DNA of 64,000 nucleotides, taken from Nitzschia sp. DOCU1. Its lineage: Eukaryota > Bacillariophyta > Bacillariophyceae > Bacillariales > Bacillariaceae. Shown in pieces: positions 54,507-64,000 of this stretch (positions are counted from its first letter, which is position 1; every line of letters starts with the position of its first letter). Location: assembly GCA_951394045.1 (NCBI GenBank), contig OX595995.1:1922001-1986000 (forward strand). The letters are read 5' to 3'. Both the position numbers and the translations under genes were made by a program. The notes beneath the pieces are model-generated. The model saw nothing but the letters and a program-made list of their open reading frames with translations. It had not been told where the DNA came from and did no database searches.

Positions 54507-54980
54507 GCTGTCAGGATGCAGCAGTTTTGATAGCTTTTATTGCGCCGCCTTCAATATCTGTCATCCTCGGTCCATGATTTCGATGCTTTCTCTGTTTTTG
54601 TGCCGCTTCGGAACCAAAAGAGCTCCTCTCCTTTTCTTTTCTTTTCTTTTGTTGTTGTTGTTGTGAATCCATCAGAGGTGTTCTTATCGTTCTCGGTTTA
54701 TTTGATGTGATTATATTACTGCTAAGAAGAAGATCCTTCCCCTACCAGATCGTGCCACTTGGATTTTGATTAGGAAACACCCTAAACCTCATTATCGGGC
54801 GACTCATACGATCAAGGCATACTGTACCCCCTTGTCAAGAAGAAATCGATCCAGTCGAAAGTTATTGCCGGCTTATAACCTGGCTCATAACCCTGGAGTC
54901 AACCTGTCCCGAGCCGCAGCCTACGTCACGTCGGTATCTTTCGCTAGCGCGATGGGAGGGTTCATGAGGAGTAAAGACCG
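54507..54980. other. Intergenic region
   Basis: Promoter side of the O-fucosyltransferase-like gene. It contains a CTTTT run and a GTT microsatellite near 54638-54664. No gene is supported. Confidence 0.4.
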
Positions 54981-55202
54981 ATGGTTGCCAAGACCGCCGA
55001 AATGGTGCCGACCAATGATACTATGGAGTTGGCATTGATACCTATGTCTAAAACCTTTGGAGACAAGATGAAAGAGGCTGGAATGTTCAGCAACGAAGAG
55101 ACTGCACAGGCAGTTGCTTCCTACGACGACGAGTACTACTACTTGGAGATTGATCGTGAGGATGCCTCTTGGACTGATCTTGGCAAGTTCAATGGGGACT
55201 AA
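54981..55202 (+). CDS. Possible small protein, 73 residues
   Basis: An ATG-started frame (MVAKTAEMVPTN ... TDLGKFNGD) with an acidic, non-repetitive composition. It has no hydrophobic segment and no recognised domain. It could be the last exon of an unseen gene, a relic or chance. Listed with low confidence because its codon use looks more protein-like than the surrounding frames. Confidence 0.2.
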   Translation: MVAKTAEMVPTNDTMELALIPMSKTFGDKMKEAGMFSNEETAQAVASYDDEYYYLEIDREDASWTDLGKFNGD

Positions 55203-55575
55203 AAGATCTAAGATCAAAGGTGGTTGATAGGACCAATAGAGTAGCTAAACAACCTCACTTTTATAGTGGACCAATTACATGTTGAGTAAGAAGCAGCCAG
55301 GGATGGAGAGGAAGAGTCTTAGATTGGTTGATAGAGCTCTAGGATCAAAGACCTTGCATCAGAAGTAGATCTTTGCATCAGAAGTGAATTGCTGGGATAA
55401 GCACGGTGCCATCGCCTACAGAAAAGTGTGGTCAAGTTGGTCAAGGATTGGATTAAGGGTGCGTTAAGCTCGCATTAAGCTCCAAGTAGGAAAAATTGTC
55501 ATCTAATTTGAATTGCACGACAGTGAAATTGTCATGCAATCGGGCGGGCGGGTGCGCCAGACGACAGTATTTAGA

Positions 55576-56385
55576 GATTTCCTGGCTTCCATTTTCGCTT
55601 CCCATTTGTGCTTCCCACACGAAGGGTATTTGCGAAAGATATCCTTCTCTCTTTCTTTTCCTGCTGGCATTTGCACTTGGAATTTACGCTTCAGGGGACC
55701 GACATTTATGTGTATGGGGAGCCAGCCAGCCACTCAAGCCTTACTACTTGGGGTACGGGCAGTAGCTAGCAAATAAAGGCTGCCTACCATCGTCATCACT
55801 ACTACTAACTACTGTTGTCGCCAAGCCAATCAATCCTTTAGTTCTTCAGTAATTTGCGGTGAAACAACAAGAGTTGTGTTGAAACAAGCTACAGTAGCAG
55901 ATCAGAACGAAATCGCGTGTTGCAAAATTGAATGCAAACGAAATCACGTCTTATGAACTCGAGTAATGCGAAACCACTTGTTGACTGTCATAACAAATAC
56001 TTAACATCAACTGTCACGAAACTGCATATCACGATCTCAAATGTTGCGAAACCGCATTTTAAATGTGATAACGGACTCAAAAGTTGCGAATCCCCTTTTT
56101 AATTCTTATAACCAATACCGAGGACGGCCAGGATGATGTTTTTGTGGATGCGAACACAAGAGTGGCTGGCGTGCGTCGGCCCACTCCCTCCAACAATGAC
56201 GATTCTGATTGGCCACTGGATGAAGCACAAACGTCATAAGACAAAGCAAAAACCACAAAAGTTTGTGCTTCATTTGGGCCATTTGGAGCATATTTCCTTC
56301 CTTCATCCGATTCATTTGCGCTTCACGACTAAATTGACTGGAAAATGAAGCACAAACGGGAAGCGCAAATCAAAGCCAGGAAATC
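55576..56385. mobile_element. MITE-like element with about 39-bp imperfect terminal inverted repeats
   Basis: The left arm 55576-55614 begins GATTTCCTGGCTTCCATTTT; the right arm 56347-56385 reads, on the other strand, GATTTCCTGGCTTTGATTTG and then CGCTTCCCGTTTGTGCTTC. Only a few mismatches separate the arms. The interior has no coding potential but repeats (A/C)GTTGCGAA(A/T)CC-like motifs near 55965-56095. I could not fix a target duplication. Confidence 0.55.
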
Positions 56386-56501
56386 ACTATTGTGTTTGAC
56401 TTCGGATATTGTGCTCATCCCCCTCCACCATCATACCACGACAATGCATCAATCAACCGATCGATCATGCAAACAATATTAACTTTCGTTGAATGACGAA
56501 A

Positions 56502-56692
56502 CTGGCAATTTCAGGTTCGCATCGTGGTGGGTAAATGGCCAAAAGTCCAGTGCTTGCGGAGTTTACAATACATGCATTGAACTGCGGACATATTAGGGAT
56601 TCCGTGAGGATTGCCTCTTCTACACTACTAGTATCTCATCCAAGAAGAGAGTCGGACCTGGGTTTTGCTCGTCGTTTGTAGGCTAGTATCAT
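56502..56692 (-). pseudogene. Decayed partial copy of the O-fucosyltransferase-like gene
   Basis: The plus strand shares TTTCAGGTTCGCATCGTGG, AAATGGCCAAAAGTCCAGTG and ATTGCCTCTTCTA with 53689-53848 in the same order and orientation, with small insertions and deletions between. It corresponds to the middle of the protein (HPRCEPEML to the GLTLIEEAI region). The rest of the gene is absent, so it is a dead fragment. Confidence 0.75.
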
Positions 56693-58120
56693 GCTTCCCA
56701 AACCAGCAGTGGTGGCAACAACATTCTTCGCAAGGGTTGCTGAATGAAATGAGGAACATAGAGAATACTGGTAGTATTCATTCATTGTTCTTCCCGGGAT
56801 TGGCAGCATTTGGTTTTGAAGGCAAGACTCTATGATAATCCCTGGTTCTTGTTGTTTGCAACATTCTTTCTTGCATTGCTTGCGCCACTAGGACTTCTTT
56901 AGCCCCTCTACTACAGCACGGCAATTCAATGCGTTTTTTATGGTGTATTTAGGTGACGAACGCATGACAGACACACGGTAACAAAAATGCAATTCCTGGT
57001 AGAAAAAGGGACGTAGGATTCCACGTATCATTCCCCACCCGAGAGGACATTATTGCACTCTCGATCCGACGCATCATCTTGATTCAATCACTACTCTTCA
57101 ACAAGGCTAGCACCATGCCCATCACAGACTTCATCTTGAGACGAGACGCCGTCCAGCAGCGTCAAAAGGGGAGTGCGAATCGTCATTCTGTACCCTCAAA
57201 ATAAGTGGTCGTCTTGGTGTTTGGCCCTTTGAAATCCTTATCAAAGAAATGAAAGAGAGAGCCAAGGAAAGGAAGCGTGGAGAAAATAGAAAGAGAAGGT
57301 AGCGGTCCCGTCGATGGGCAAGCATTCCATTGAGAGGCGTGCCAACCGAAGCAATTTCGAGTAGAGGCACGGCTCACTTCTTCGACAAACCAAAGCACCC
57401 AATGCACCATGATGCCAAGGGCGAAAAGAAGAAACCAACGATGAAATTGTGAAATCCATCGAGTTGTCGGCGCCGGTAGTGGCGACAAGAGAAGAGGCCA
57501 TGCGAAATGTTATCGACTCGGCGAAGCAAATGCTTCGAGAAATAAGTCGTCAGCAAGCTTGTTGGCCGCCAGCCGTGTGGCAGATAGGATTATGCAGGAA
57601 GGCTAGGTACTGGGGCATGGAGACACTTCAGTTCCAAGCTCGTGCCGGAAAAGTATATTCCATTGCAGCCACAAAAGGGAACTATTTACAAGACGCTGGA
57701 ATCAACGATGATTGGTTTTGGCTTCACGCGGCGCTGAAACACATGGCCCCACTACTGGCCTACTGCAGGTTCTATCGTTGGACCCACTGCTAGCCGGACT
57801 GATGGGCCCGCAGCGGAACCAGGAACCGGCTTTGGTTGGTCTTTTTGTGTGTTGAGATTTAAAGTAATAGTAGTCGGTATTGCTATAGCTCGAGATATGT
57901 CTAGTACAATATTACTAGAGTGTTAGTTGAATACAAGTATAGATTGTATCGATAGATCATTAGGGCCGTACACGACGGCGAATAACCCTATAGACCCCGG
58001 CAACAATGTCGCCAACAATACAAATCATGAGTCCAAGGATTTCAAATACCTTGGCAACTGACGACGCCAAGCGAGAAACGATCCGGTCGCATCGCCCTGC
58101 CTCGGCCTTGCGGCGCTTCT
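56693..58120. other. Long region without a confident gene
   Basis: Short frames occur, including an ATG at 57117 encoding MPITDFILRRDAVQQRQKG before a stop, and a 114-codon frame at 57449-57793. They read as protein-like in places, but frames change without plausible splice sites and no domain is recognisable. They may be relics of one decayed gene. Confidence 0.3.
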
Positions 58121-58497
58121 TCATTCAGAAGCATCCGAGACGATTCCCATGATTTCATCTTGGATGTCTTCCGGTTGCTGCGGGAACAAAATTGAAATAC
58201 GTTCCTCGTAGCCTTGATCAAAAGATCCGTAGAACTTCATCTGGAGGCCCCGGGTATTCGCCTGCTGAGATCGGAACTTTAAAATATCGGTAGCTTTCTT
58301 GATTTTCACCAAATCGAGTCGCAGAATGATCCTTTCGTCGTCTTCCGCAGCAGTAACTATATCAACAACCAGAAGGCATCTGTTTTCATGCCTTGATTCA
58401 AGACCATTTGTCCATTGCCCGCTGGTGGCTCGGAGCCATCATCGGGCATCGGGCACCGATAGATGCGATCGACAGGGATGATACAGCAACCCGTCAT
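58121..58497 (-). pseudogene. Small unknown protein gene with a probable one-base frameshift
   Basis: An ATG at 58497 starts MTGCCIIPVDRIYRCPMPDD and runs to a TAG near 58354. The neighbouring frame then continues without a break as VTAAEDDERIILRLDLVKIK to the stop at 58121. One added base near 58363-58370 would make a single reading frame of about 125 residues. The joined sequence reads naturally (KTDAFWL into VDIVTAAEDD) and ends acidic (DEIMGIVSDASE). No family is recognised. Either this is a recent pseudogene or the assembly lost a base. Confidence 0.45.
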
Positions 58498-59128
58498 GGT
58501 ACGAATTGGCAAAATGAGAAATCCAAGTGTTGATTGCTGTGTGCTGGGACTGCCGCCGTGACACCTTCTCTCTCCGTTGGATGTTTGAAACCGATAGAGA
58601 GAGAGAAAGAAAGATGCAGTGATTGTGAATTACAAAATGTGAGACGCGGGAACTGACAGTTGTGGGAAAATTGGCTGGAAAGGTGGGCGGGAACCCTACT
58701 GCCCAAAATCCACACGTTTTACCGTAGAAGTTCCGCTTCGACAATATTTCGCTTCGACGACTCGATCGATCGTGGAAACGTTGGAGGGAGGGGGAAAATG
58801 GCAAAGAATTTGTTGCCTCGCACCGACGAGCATCGCGTGAATTCCGCGTTCGACATCCCATTGTCACAAACAAATCCAAGCAACAGATAGAGGAGGACTC
58901 CCACCTTCAGAATTTTCCCGCCGCCTTGACACATGCAGCAAGTGGTGCTAGGAGCCCACGGAGAGAGTATTGCTCCCAGTGGCTCTTCACTCGGATTTTT
59001 CCATCGTGGCATGGGCAGTTGTGCCTTTATCAAGGGCCAACCCCCTAACGGAGAGATGGGATTATCGTCAGGACGACCACCCAACAACCTGCATAATCTT
59101 TTGTGGTCTCCATTGTTAAAGTCCAACC
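58498..59128. other. Intergenic region
   Basis: No repeat or RNA gene was recognised. Overlapping short frames on both strands are not supported. Confidence 0.35.
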
Positions 59129-59701
59129 ATGTCACTCCCGCTTTTGTCCAACCAAACCATCAACAAAGTCCACGTGAAAGCTTGCGAGATGCTTGGGCAC
59201 CTTCTCACTGACGGGGAGCCCGGTGATGTGGTCTCTGTAGAACTCCTCGAGGATGGTTGTCGCATCCTCAGCAAATCTGGCAATGGCAAGGAAGTTCTTG
59301 TGTGCTTCAAGGGGGGTAAACACATTGTTCTTGTCGAATCTTCGGACAAGGATCGCCTACTCTTCGATCTCAGAGAGTTGAAGCGTGAGGTTGCCCATTT
59401 GAAGGAGCTGGCAGAAGGAGATGACCACCAGCAAGCAATCCCCAAGAGTGCTACTCCACCGCCCGCCCATGCTGACCCAATGATTTCTTCTCAGCTCTCG
59501 GATTTTGATGATGATTTCGAAGATCAAGTCAGCACTGTGGCAGAAATGAGTCCGCCACAATGCCGCACTACTCGTGCTACTCGTGCTGCGGCAAAGAGTG
59601 CCCCTGTGAGCTCTCCAGAACAAGAGGATGAGGAGGACGAGGAGGACGAGGTGTATGAAAACTATTCGCAGCCAGTATTTGGAGGCAAGAAGAAATATTA
59701 G
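59129..59701 (+). CDS. Acidic-tailed coiled-coil protein, unknown
   Basis: 190 residues from ATG (MSLPLLSNQTINKVHVK). Residues about 25-75 alternate hydrophobic and polar residues as in a small beta domain (GDVVSVELLEDGCRIL, EVLVCFKGGKHIVLVES). A helix of about 20 residues follows (LLFDLRELKREVAHLKELAE), then a Pro/Ser-rich linker, an Arg/Ala/Thr patch (TTRATRAAAKSA) and a strongly acidic stretch (EQEDEEDEEDEVYE) before the C-terminus GGKKKY. An acidic YENYSQP-like stretch recurs just after the stop (59720-59755), perhaps an old duplication. It lies 340 bp upstream of the large transposase-like frame and may belong to the same element. No family is recognised. Confidence 0.5.
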   Translation: MSLPLLSNQTINKVHVKACEMLGHLLTDGEPGDVVSVELLEDGCRILSKSGNGKEVLVCFKGGKHIVLVESSDKDRLLFDLRELKREVAHLKELAEGDDHQQAIPKSATPPPAHADPMISSQLSDFDDDFEDQVSTVAEMSPPQCRTTRATRAAAKSAPVSSPEQEDEEDEEDEVYENYSQPVFGGKKKY

Positions 59702-60041
59702 AAGCATTGGCTCCTCCTTTGGATGAGGATGTGTATCAAGACTATTCCCAGAAACATCCACTCCTACAGTGTCAGGATAGTTTATAAGATTGAAACTATT
59801 GTGTCAATAAACTGTAGTGCAAATAAAAGCAGTCTACCGGTAGTCTAGAATGTAGCAACTACAAATCAAGGCGACCCTAGCGGACCCACATGACTCAAAC
59901 AAACGCCTGCCGACCTAACTTCCTCCACAAAATCTTGAAACTCCCTCCACAAAATTCAAATGGATGTGTGTTGCATCAAAACTTGTTTCGTAGAAACTTA
60001 ACATCATTCATTATGAAGATCAGCTCCAACAATCTACCAAT

Positions 60042-63000
60042 ATGGAAGACCTTTACGAAAAGGCAGACAAAAGCCTCTTCAGCTGGACGCGAAGTTATTG
60101 TGGACAAGAGACAAGTCCGCTGGACAACTACATTATCGAAAGGAATGTAGACCTTACTAGCAATAATGGCTGGCTAATGGAGCAATGTCCGACCAAAGCT
60201 TCCGTGACCTTTATCAAGATATTTTGTTATTTACTAGCTGCTGGAGGCGATTCTACTAGGAAACAGCAGGCTGCTGCATGGGGCTGCACCGAAGGGGCAT
60301 TACGGAAGACTATCTCGATATACAAGAAAAAATATTTTGGAGCAGCTGCGTTGGCAGAACAAGTCGCACAAGGAACAAAGAACCCAACTGAATTTGTAAA
60401 GTTCCTGGTGCAGAACCACAAGATTTTACCCCGAAACTGGCTCGGCAGCATTCCCTGGCATGACAAGAGCTGCGGCGACATTGAAGACTGTCGTTTACTT
60501 CTTGCCGCACTCTGTGCAGGTGTCAGTGATATCAAGCACTGGCCAGCCTTATGCCATGCTTATGGCTTCGACAATGAAATAGAATATCGTTCTATTACAC
60601 TTAGTCGGCTAAGAGAACTTATGATCCGCCCCACAATGCAGTCCAGTGTCCAGTCCATTGTCGTTCCAACATCGGGAGCCCAACAACAAGAATGCCACCA
60701 CGATTTGAGAAATGAAAGAAAGCTGCCAGTGCCCGTGTCTCCCATCTCAACAGTCTTGCCTGACTCCCAATTTGAACGACGAGACTCCGAATCCGAATTG
60801 ATTGTCGTTTCCCCAACATTGGAAGAAAATGGAGGCCACGATTTGAGGAATGAGGAAAGAAGGCCCCCAAGGATTGCGGTACCAATACTTCCTGACTCCC
60901 AATTTGAATCACCAGAAGTGCCTGCCCTTGTTTCTCCAACAACAGACAACCCCAAATCCGAATGGGGAAGCTACAAGTTGGATGATGAAGGCTACTTGTG
61001 CTTCATTTCACACGACAGCCATGGCCGCATGGCTGTTAAAAAGAGATATGTGGAAGTCCAGAGTCGGAATACATGTATAGTCAAGCTTGGGGATGACAGT
61101 GTAACGCACCGCTCGTTGAGGACTAAAAAGCCAATCATCAAAAAGACATTGGAAGCTCTTGGGGAAAATGAACATGATACCCTGCTCAAAGCGTATGCAA
61201 ACAGCAGGGGCTATGATATGATCAAGCAAGGCAGTATAGTAAGGTCCAACTCATCCTGGAATCAAAAGAAGAAATACATGGGAGAAATGCTGGGAGCTCT
61301 CGGAGAAGAGGAAGATGATGCGCTACTTCAACAGTATGGAAAGAGCAGGGGTTATCAAATGTTCAAAAATGCGCTTCAGGTTGACGAGGCATATGCACTG
61401 CAGCTGCACGCACGGCTTACCACTCGGCAAGTAGGGAAAATCGACCAGTTCCTTCGAATGTACAGTGGGATTCGAATCTTCCCGTCCAATGTACAAAAGA
61501 AAATAAGCGAGCATGAACGTGGTGGTCAGCTGACCATCACCACTGGGCGAATGAACCTTTTGGTCACAAAGGGTACCAAGACCGGCGAGAAGGAGACTGA
61601 CACTTACAGTTTATGTGATTTTTGGCAGCTCGACAGGCCACAAGAAGCCATTGAGCTTGTCATTCAATCAACATTTCTATCTGGAAAGTTTGTTGAGTCT
61701 TCGAAGCTGTCAAACCATGGGGATGATACCTTGATCATTCCCTGTGGGTGCGACAAGGGTGGCCAGACAATGTCCGTGCTCTGTCGGTGCGCCAACCGTG
61801 AGGAAGGCAATAATCCCGACTTTTGTGCCCCCTTGGCCAGCATCGAAAATGCGGCAGAGGCTCGGGAAAATTTTGAACGGACAATTTTCAAGGAAGGAAG
61901 TCCCCATAAAGATCTGATCCAAGATCTTTTTCAGGACAAGCTCTTTGCAATCGTTCTCCATGCAGAAAAGGAAGACGGAGTCATCAGTGACACAGTAATA
62001 GTGGATCTGATCCGACCCTTTGATGGACCGGATGCTAACTCGTCTACTTGCCTTCCACGATGTTCTCTTCAACTTCTTGTGGAGTCGGAAGCAATGACAC
62101 AACAAGAACTTTGTGATCGGCATCCTCAAATAAGTATCATGACAGATGAGTCCTCAGGGAAAGTAACAGACCGGTGGCCATGCTCGGAAGACAAGGCAAG
62201 GCCACAGTCGCTTGGTCTCAAATATGAAACGGGAGCATCAAATCGTCTGGTCATAAACTTTATTCTCCATCCAACATCTGGAGAAGAATCGGTGCTGTAC
62301 TCTGGGTATGCACTTTACCGAGAGCTGGATATTATTGGGGGGAGAGGGGAGTTACTCACAATCACCTTTTTCCGAACCCCCCTCAGCTCGAAGCGGTTGC
62401 TGCCGCCCAAAGCATTCCAATTACTTGGTTTCCCGTGCCACGACACGAAGATGGGATGGTTGCTAATGGGCATTCCAGGTTGGAGTGTTTCCTGCAACTG
62501 CCTTATTTGTGTGGAAGAAAAGGCGATATACAACAAGACGCCTCCACGATGGATGGTGCAGGCACGGCCTGAAGCCTTTCCCCAAATTAAACGTGTCTAT
62601 GGCCCCAATGATATCCGGGAAGTCGATCACCGGGTTGGCGAAAAAAGCATTTCTATTTCATGGGAATACCAAAAATTGATGACTAACAACGGGCAACATG
62701 GCTTGGCCCAGACGAGGCAGACAAATATCAACAAGCAAGCCCGTGGCATCACCCACAAGCCACTGCTTATCATCCCCCCATTGAAGGACCCGATGGCACC
62801 AATGCACACTCCACAGGGATGCAACGACCATTTCCGACAACAAGTCAAACAACGCCTTGTAGAATTTGATCGGGAGTCGCGCTTTTCAGCCGTGGTTGAC
62901 TCGGTGCTCAAGGATGTGCATTCGGTAATCGATCAAGGCAAGCTGAGCAAACTGGACGACAAGAAAAAAGAAACGGCATTGTTGAACAAAGTAACAGCAT

Positions 63001-64000
63001 CAGAAAAGAAGGTGCGAGGTGCAATGGAGAAGGGCGATCAGGGGGGCATCAACGAAGCGAGGCAGGAATTGGGACTTGCAATGTTTACGCTGGAGTCTTA
63101 TCGTGACAACTCTGGACTCACGGATCATTATGCTATTCTACGTGGCGCGACAGAAGTCCAGAGGGGAATTGCTTATCATTTCGGCACAAAATGTAAACGT
63201 GCAAAGGGTCAGGCCGAACATGTTTTTGGTAAAGGTGTCACCACCTTTGCCAAATGCTCCTATCGAAAAGAGTATGGTGGCGACAAATTGTCCCACGGTG
63301 ATGGCATCAAGGCCCTTGAAGCTTGGGATGCCATTGTTACGGCCGTAAATCGCTGCTACGAAGACGAGCCAGACCTACAAGTGAAAATCCATGAATTCAT
63401 GGAAACAACCAAGCCTATGGCTTCGACACTCCTGCGAATATCCAAGATTTTGAAGTCGCAGGATAAGTTCACGGAGTCCAAGATCGAACAGCTCAAACAG
63501 CTGCTGATCGACAACTACCTGCAATGGAAACGTGTGTTTCCCAACCAAGACGTGTTCCCAAAACTGCACCACCTGCTTTGGCATTCCCTGGAGTTCGTTG
63601 CATTTCATGGCTTTTATGGGCTTGTTTCAGAAGAAGGATTCGAGGCCTTCCATCCACTTGTTAACCAAGTTGTTGAGGACACCAAGCCGATGATGTCCAC
63701 AGTCAGTCGTCTCCAGACAGTCTGTAACCGTCTCATGTCTCGGTCTCGTGCCAGATTCCAAACTGTAATGGAGCGTTTACATTACACTATCAGGGAAGGA
63801 AAGCGTTCCACTGCTCGGCCCAAGTCCTATGATACAACAGAGAATGAGAGAAACAAAGCCAGCAATGAATGCAGGACACGGTCGGAGCCACTTGCTCGAT
63901 CTGGAGAACTTTATGTGCTTCCAAACGGACAGGGTCTTATCAAGCCCGCCTGGAAGGATCTATACGAAATGACCTGCCAGACCAAGTACCCCGATACCTG
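60042..64000 (+). CDS. Very large transposase-like protein, 3' end beyond the window
   Basis: From the ATG at 60042 (MEDLYEKADKSLFSW) I read 1,319 codons to the window edge with no stop, so this is one long gene cut at its 3' end. An HTH-like segment lies near residues 75-100 (AAAWGCTEGALRKTISIYKK). Residues about 200-310 are a linker with a repeated PDSQFE motif. Paired LEALGENEHDTLLKAYANSRGY and MLGALGEEEDDALLQQYGKSRGY modules follow (about 375-450). A Cys cluster (VSCNCLICVEEK) lies near 820, then PLLIIPPLKDPMAPMHTPQG and, near 1190, PKLHHLLWHSLEFVAFHG plus LVSEEGFEAFHPLVNQ. The last two patterns recall transposases that read PPLH...G and LH.L..H...W....G..SEQG.E..H. The element's borders are not visible. 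It is unrelated by eye to the E1 and E2 transposases. Confidence 0.6.
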   Translation, partial: MEDLYEKADKSLFSWTRSYCGQETSPLDNYIIERNVDLTSNNGWLMEQCPTKASVTFIKIFCYLLAAGGDSTRKQQAAAWGCTEGALRKTISIYKKKYFGAAALAEQVAQGTKNPTEFVKFLVQNHKILPRNWLGSIPWHDKSCGDIEDCRLLLAALCAGVSDIKHWPALCHAYGFDNEIEYRSITLSRLRELMIRPTMQSSVQSIVVPTSGAQQQECHHDLRNERKLPVPVSPISTVLPDSQFERRDSESELIVVSPTLEENGGHDLRNEERRPPRIAVPILPDSQFESPEVPALVSPTTDNPKSEWGSYKLDDEGYLCFISHDSHGRMAVKKRYVEVQSRNTCIVKLGDDSVTHRSLRTKKPIIKKTLEALGENEHDTLLKAYANSRGYDMIKQGSIVRSNSSWNQKKKYMGEMLGALGEEEDDALLQQYGKSRGYQMFKNALQVDEAYALQLHARLTTRQVGKIDQFLRMYSGIRIFPSNVQKKISEHERGGQLTITTGRMNLLVTKGTKTGEKETDTYSLCDFWQLDRPQEAIELVIQSTFLSGKFVESSKLSNHGDDTLIIPCGCDKGGQTMSVLCRCANREEGNNPDFCAPLASIENAAEARENFERTIFKEGSPHKDLIQDLFQDKLFAIVLHAEKEDGVISDTVIVDLIRPFDGPDANSSTCLPRCSLQLLVESEAMTQQELCDRHPQISIMTDESSGKVTDRWPCSEDKARPQSLGLKYETGASNRLVINFILHPTSGEESVLYSGYALYRELDIIGGRGELLTITFFRTPLSSKRLLPPKAFQLLGFPCHDTKMGWLLMGIPGWSVSCNCLICVEEKAIYNKTPPRWMVQARPEAFPQIKRVYGPNDIREVDHRVGEKSISISWEYQKLMTNNGQHGLAQTRQTNINKQARGITHKPLLIIPPLKDPMAPMHTPQGCNDHFRQQVKQRLVEFDRESRFSAVVDSVLKDVHSVIDQGKLSKLDDKKKETALLNKVTASEKKVRGAMEKGDQGGINEARQELGLAMFTLESYRDNSGLTDHYAILRGATEVQRGIAYHFGTKCKRAKGQAEHVFGKGVTTFAKCSYRKEYGGDKLSHGDGIKALEAWDAIVTAVNRCYEDEPDLQVKIHEFMETTKPMASTLLRISKILKSQDKFTESKIEQLKQLLIDNYLQWKRVFPNQDVFPKLHHLLWHSLEFVAFHGFYGLVSEEGFEAFHPLVNQVVEDTKPMMSTVSRLQTVCNRLMSRSRARFQTVMERLHYTIREGKRSTARPKSYDTTENERNKASNECRTRSEPLARSGELYVLPNGQGLIKPAWKDLYEMTCQTKYPDT

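Noticed and set aside
57117..57793. A spliced gene around MPITDFILRR and the 114-codon frame
   Set aside because: Neighbouring protein-like stretches do not join through plausible splice sites in consistent phase, so I left the region uncalled.
1..64000. CRISPR arrays, tRNA or rRNA genes
   Set aside because: No spaced identical short repeats with unique spacers were seen, and no cloverleaf or rRNA-like conserved stretch was recognised by eye. A tRNAscan run would be needed to exclude tRNAs fully.

Overview
This is nuclear DNA of a unicellular eukaryote, most likely a pennate diatom. That placement is inference. It rests on dense genes with short GT-AG introns (70-117 bp where I could phase them), Golgi-type sulfotransferase and glycosyltransferase proteins, an LRR receptor-like gene with one repeat per exon, a DUF2330 protein, an SGNH-like membrane protein, and very large transposon proteins. 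I see no bacterial operon structure.

Positions 1-23.3 kb are a normal gene neighbourhood: a 5'-cut LRR protein, a DUF2330 surface protein, a multi-pass membrane protein, a carnosine N-methyltransferase-like enzyme, a sulfotransferase, a broken GT32 remnant, a two-part glycosyltransferase, a fucosyltransferase-like protein, a five-exon SGNH-like protein, a six-exon LRR membrane protein and a three-exon coiled-coil protein. Positions 23.6-26.6 kb are an apparently perfect head-to-tail duplication of a 1,501-bp non-coding unit.

Positions 26,982-51,140 hold the most interesting structure: two related multigene DNA transposons, one inside the other. The outer element (E2, about 10.5 kb without its passenger) sits in a host minisatellite with a TC target duplication. 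The inner element (E1, 27,699-41,385, 33-bp perfect terminal inverted repeats, TT target duplication) has split the third gene of E2. Removing E1 with one TT copy puts that gene back in frame. Both elements carry the same three-gene core: a Plavaka/CACTA-like transposase, a large convergent partner protein with an HxDxxN motif, and a small accessory protein with a conserved phase-1 intron. E1 also carries a 2-oxoglutarate/Fe(II) dioxygenase-like gene, a small protein ending in a textbook PCNA-binding (PIP) box, and one 117-bp repeat arrayed in both of its divergent promoters. Single-base frameshifts or an in-frame stop suggest both transposases are decaying or that the assembly has small indel errors.

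Positions 51.1-59 kb return to host-type sequence: a sulfotransferase-like gene, an O-fucosyltransferase-like gene, a decayed partial copy of that gene 2.8 kb away, a MITE-like inverted-repeat element and a small frameshifted gene. From about 60 kb a third, different and very large transposase-like reading frame (at least 1,319 codons without a stop) runs off the right edge.
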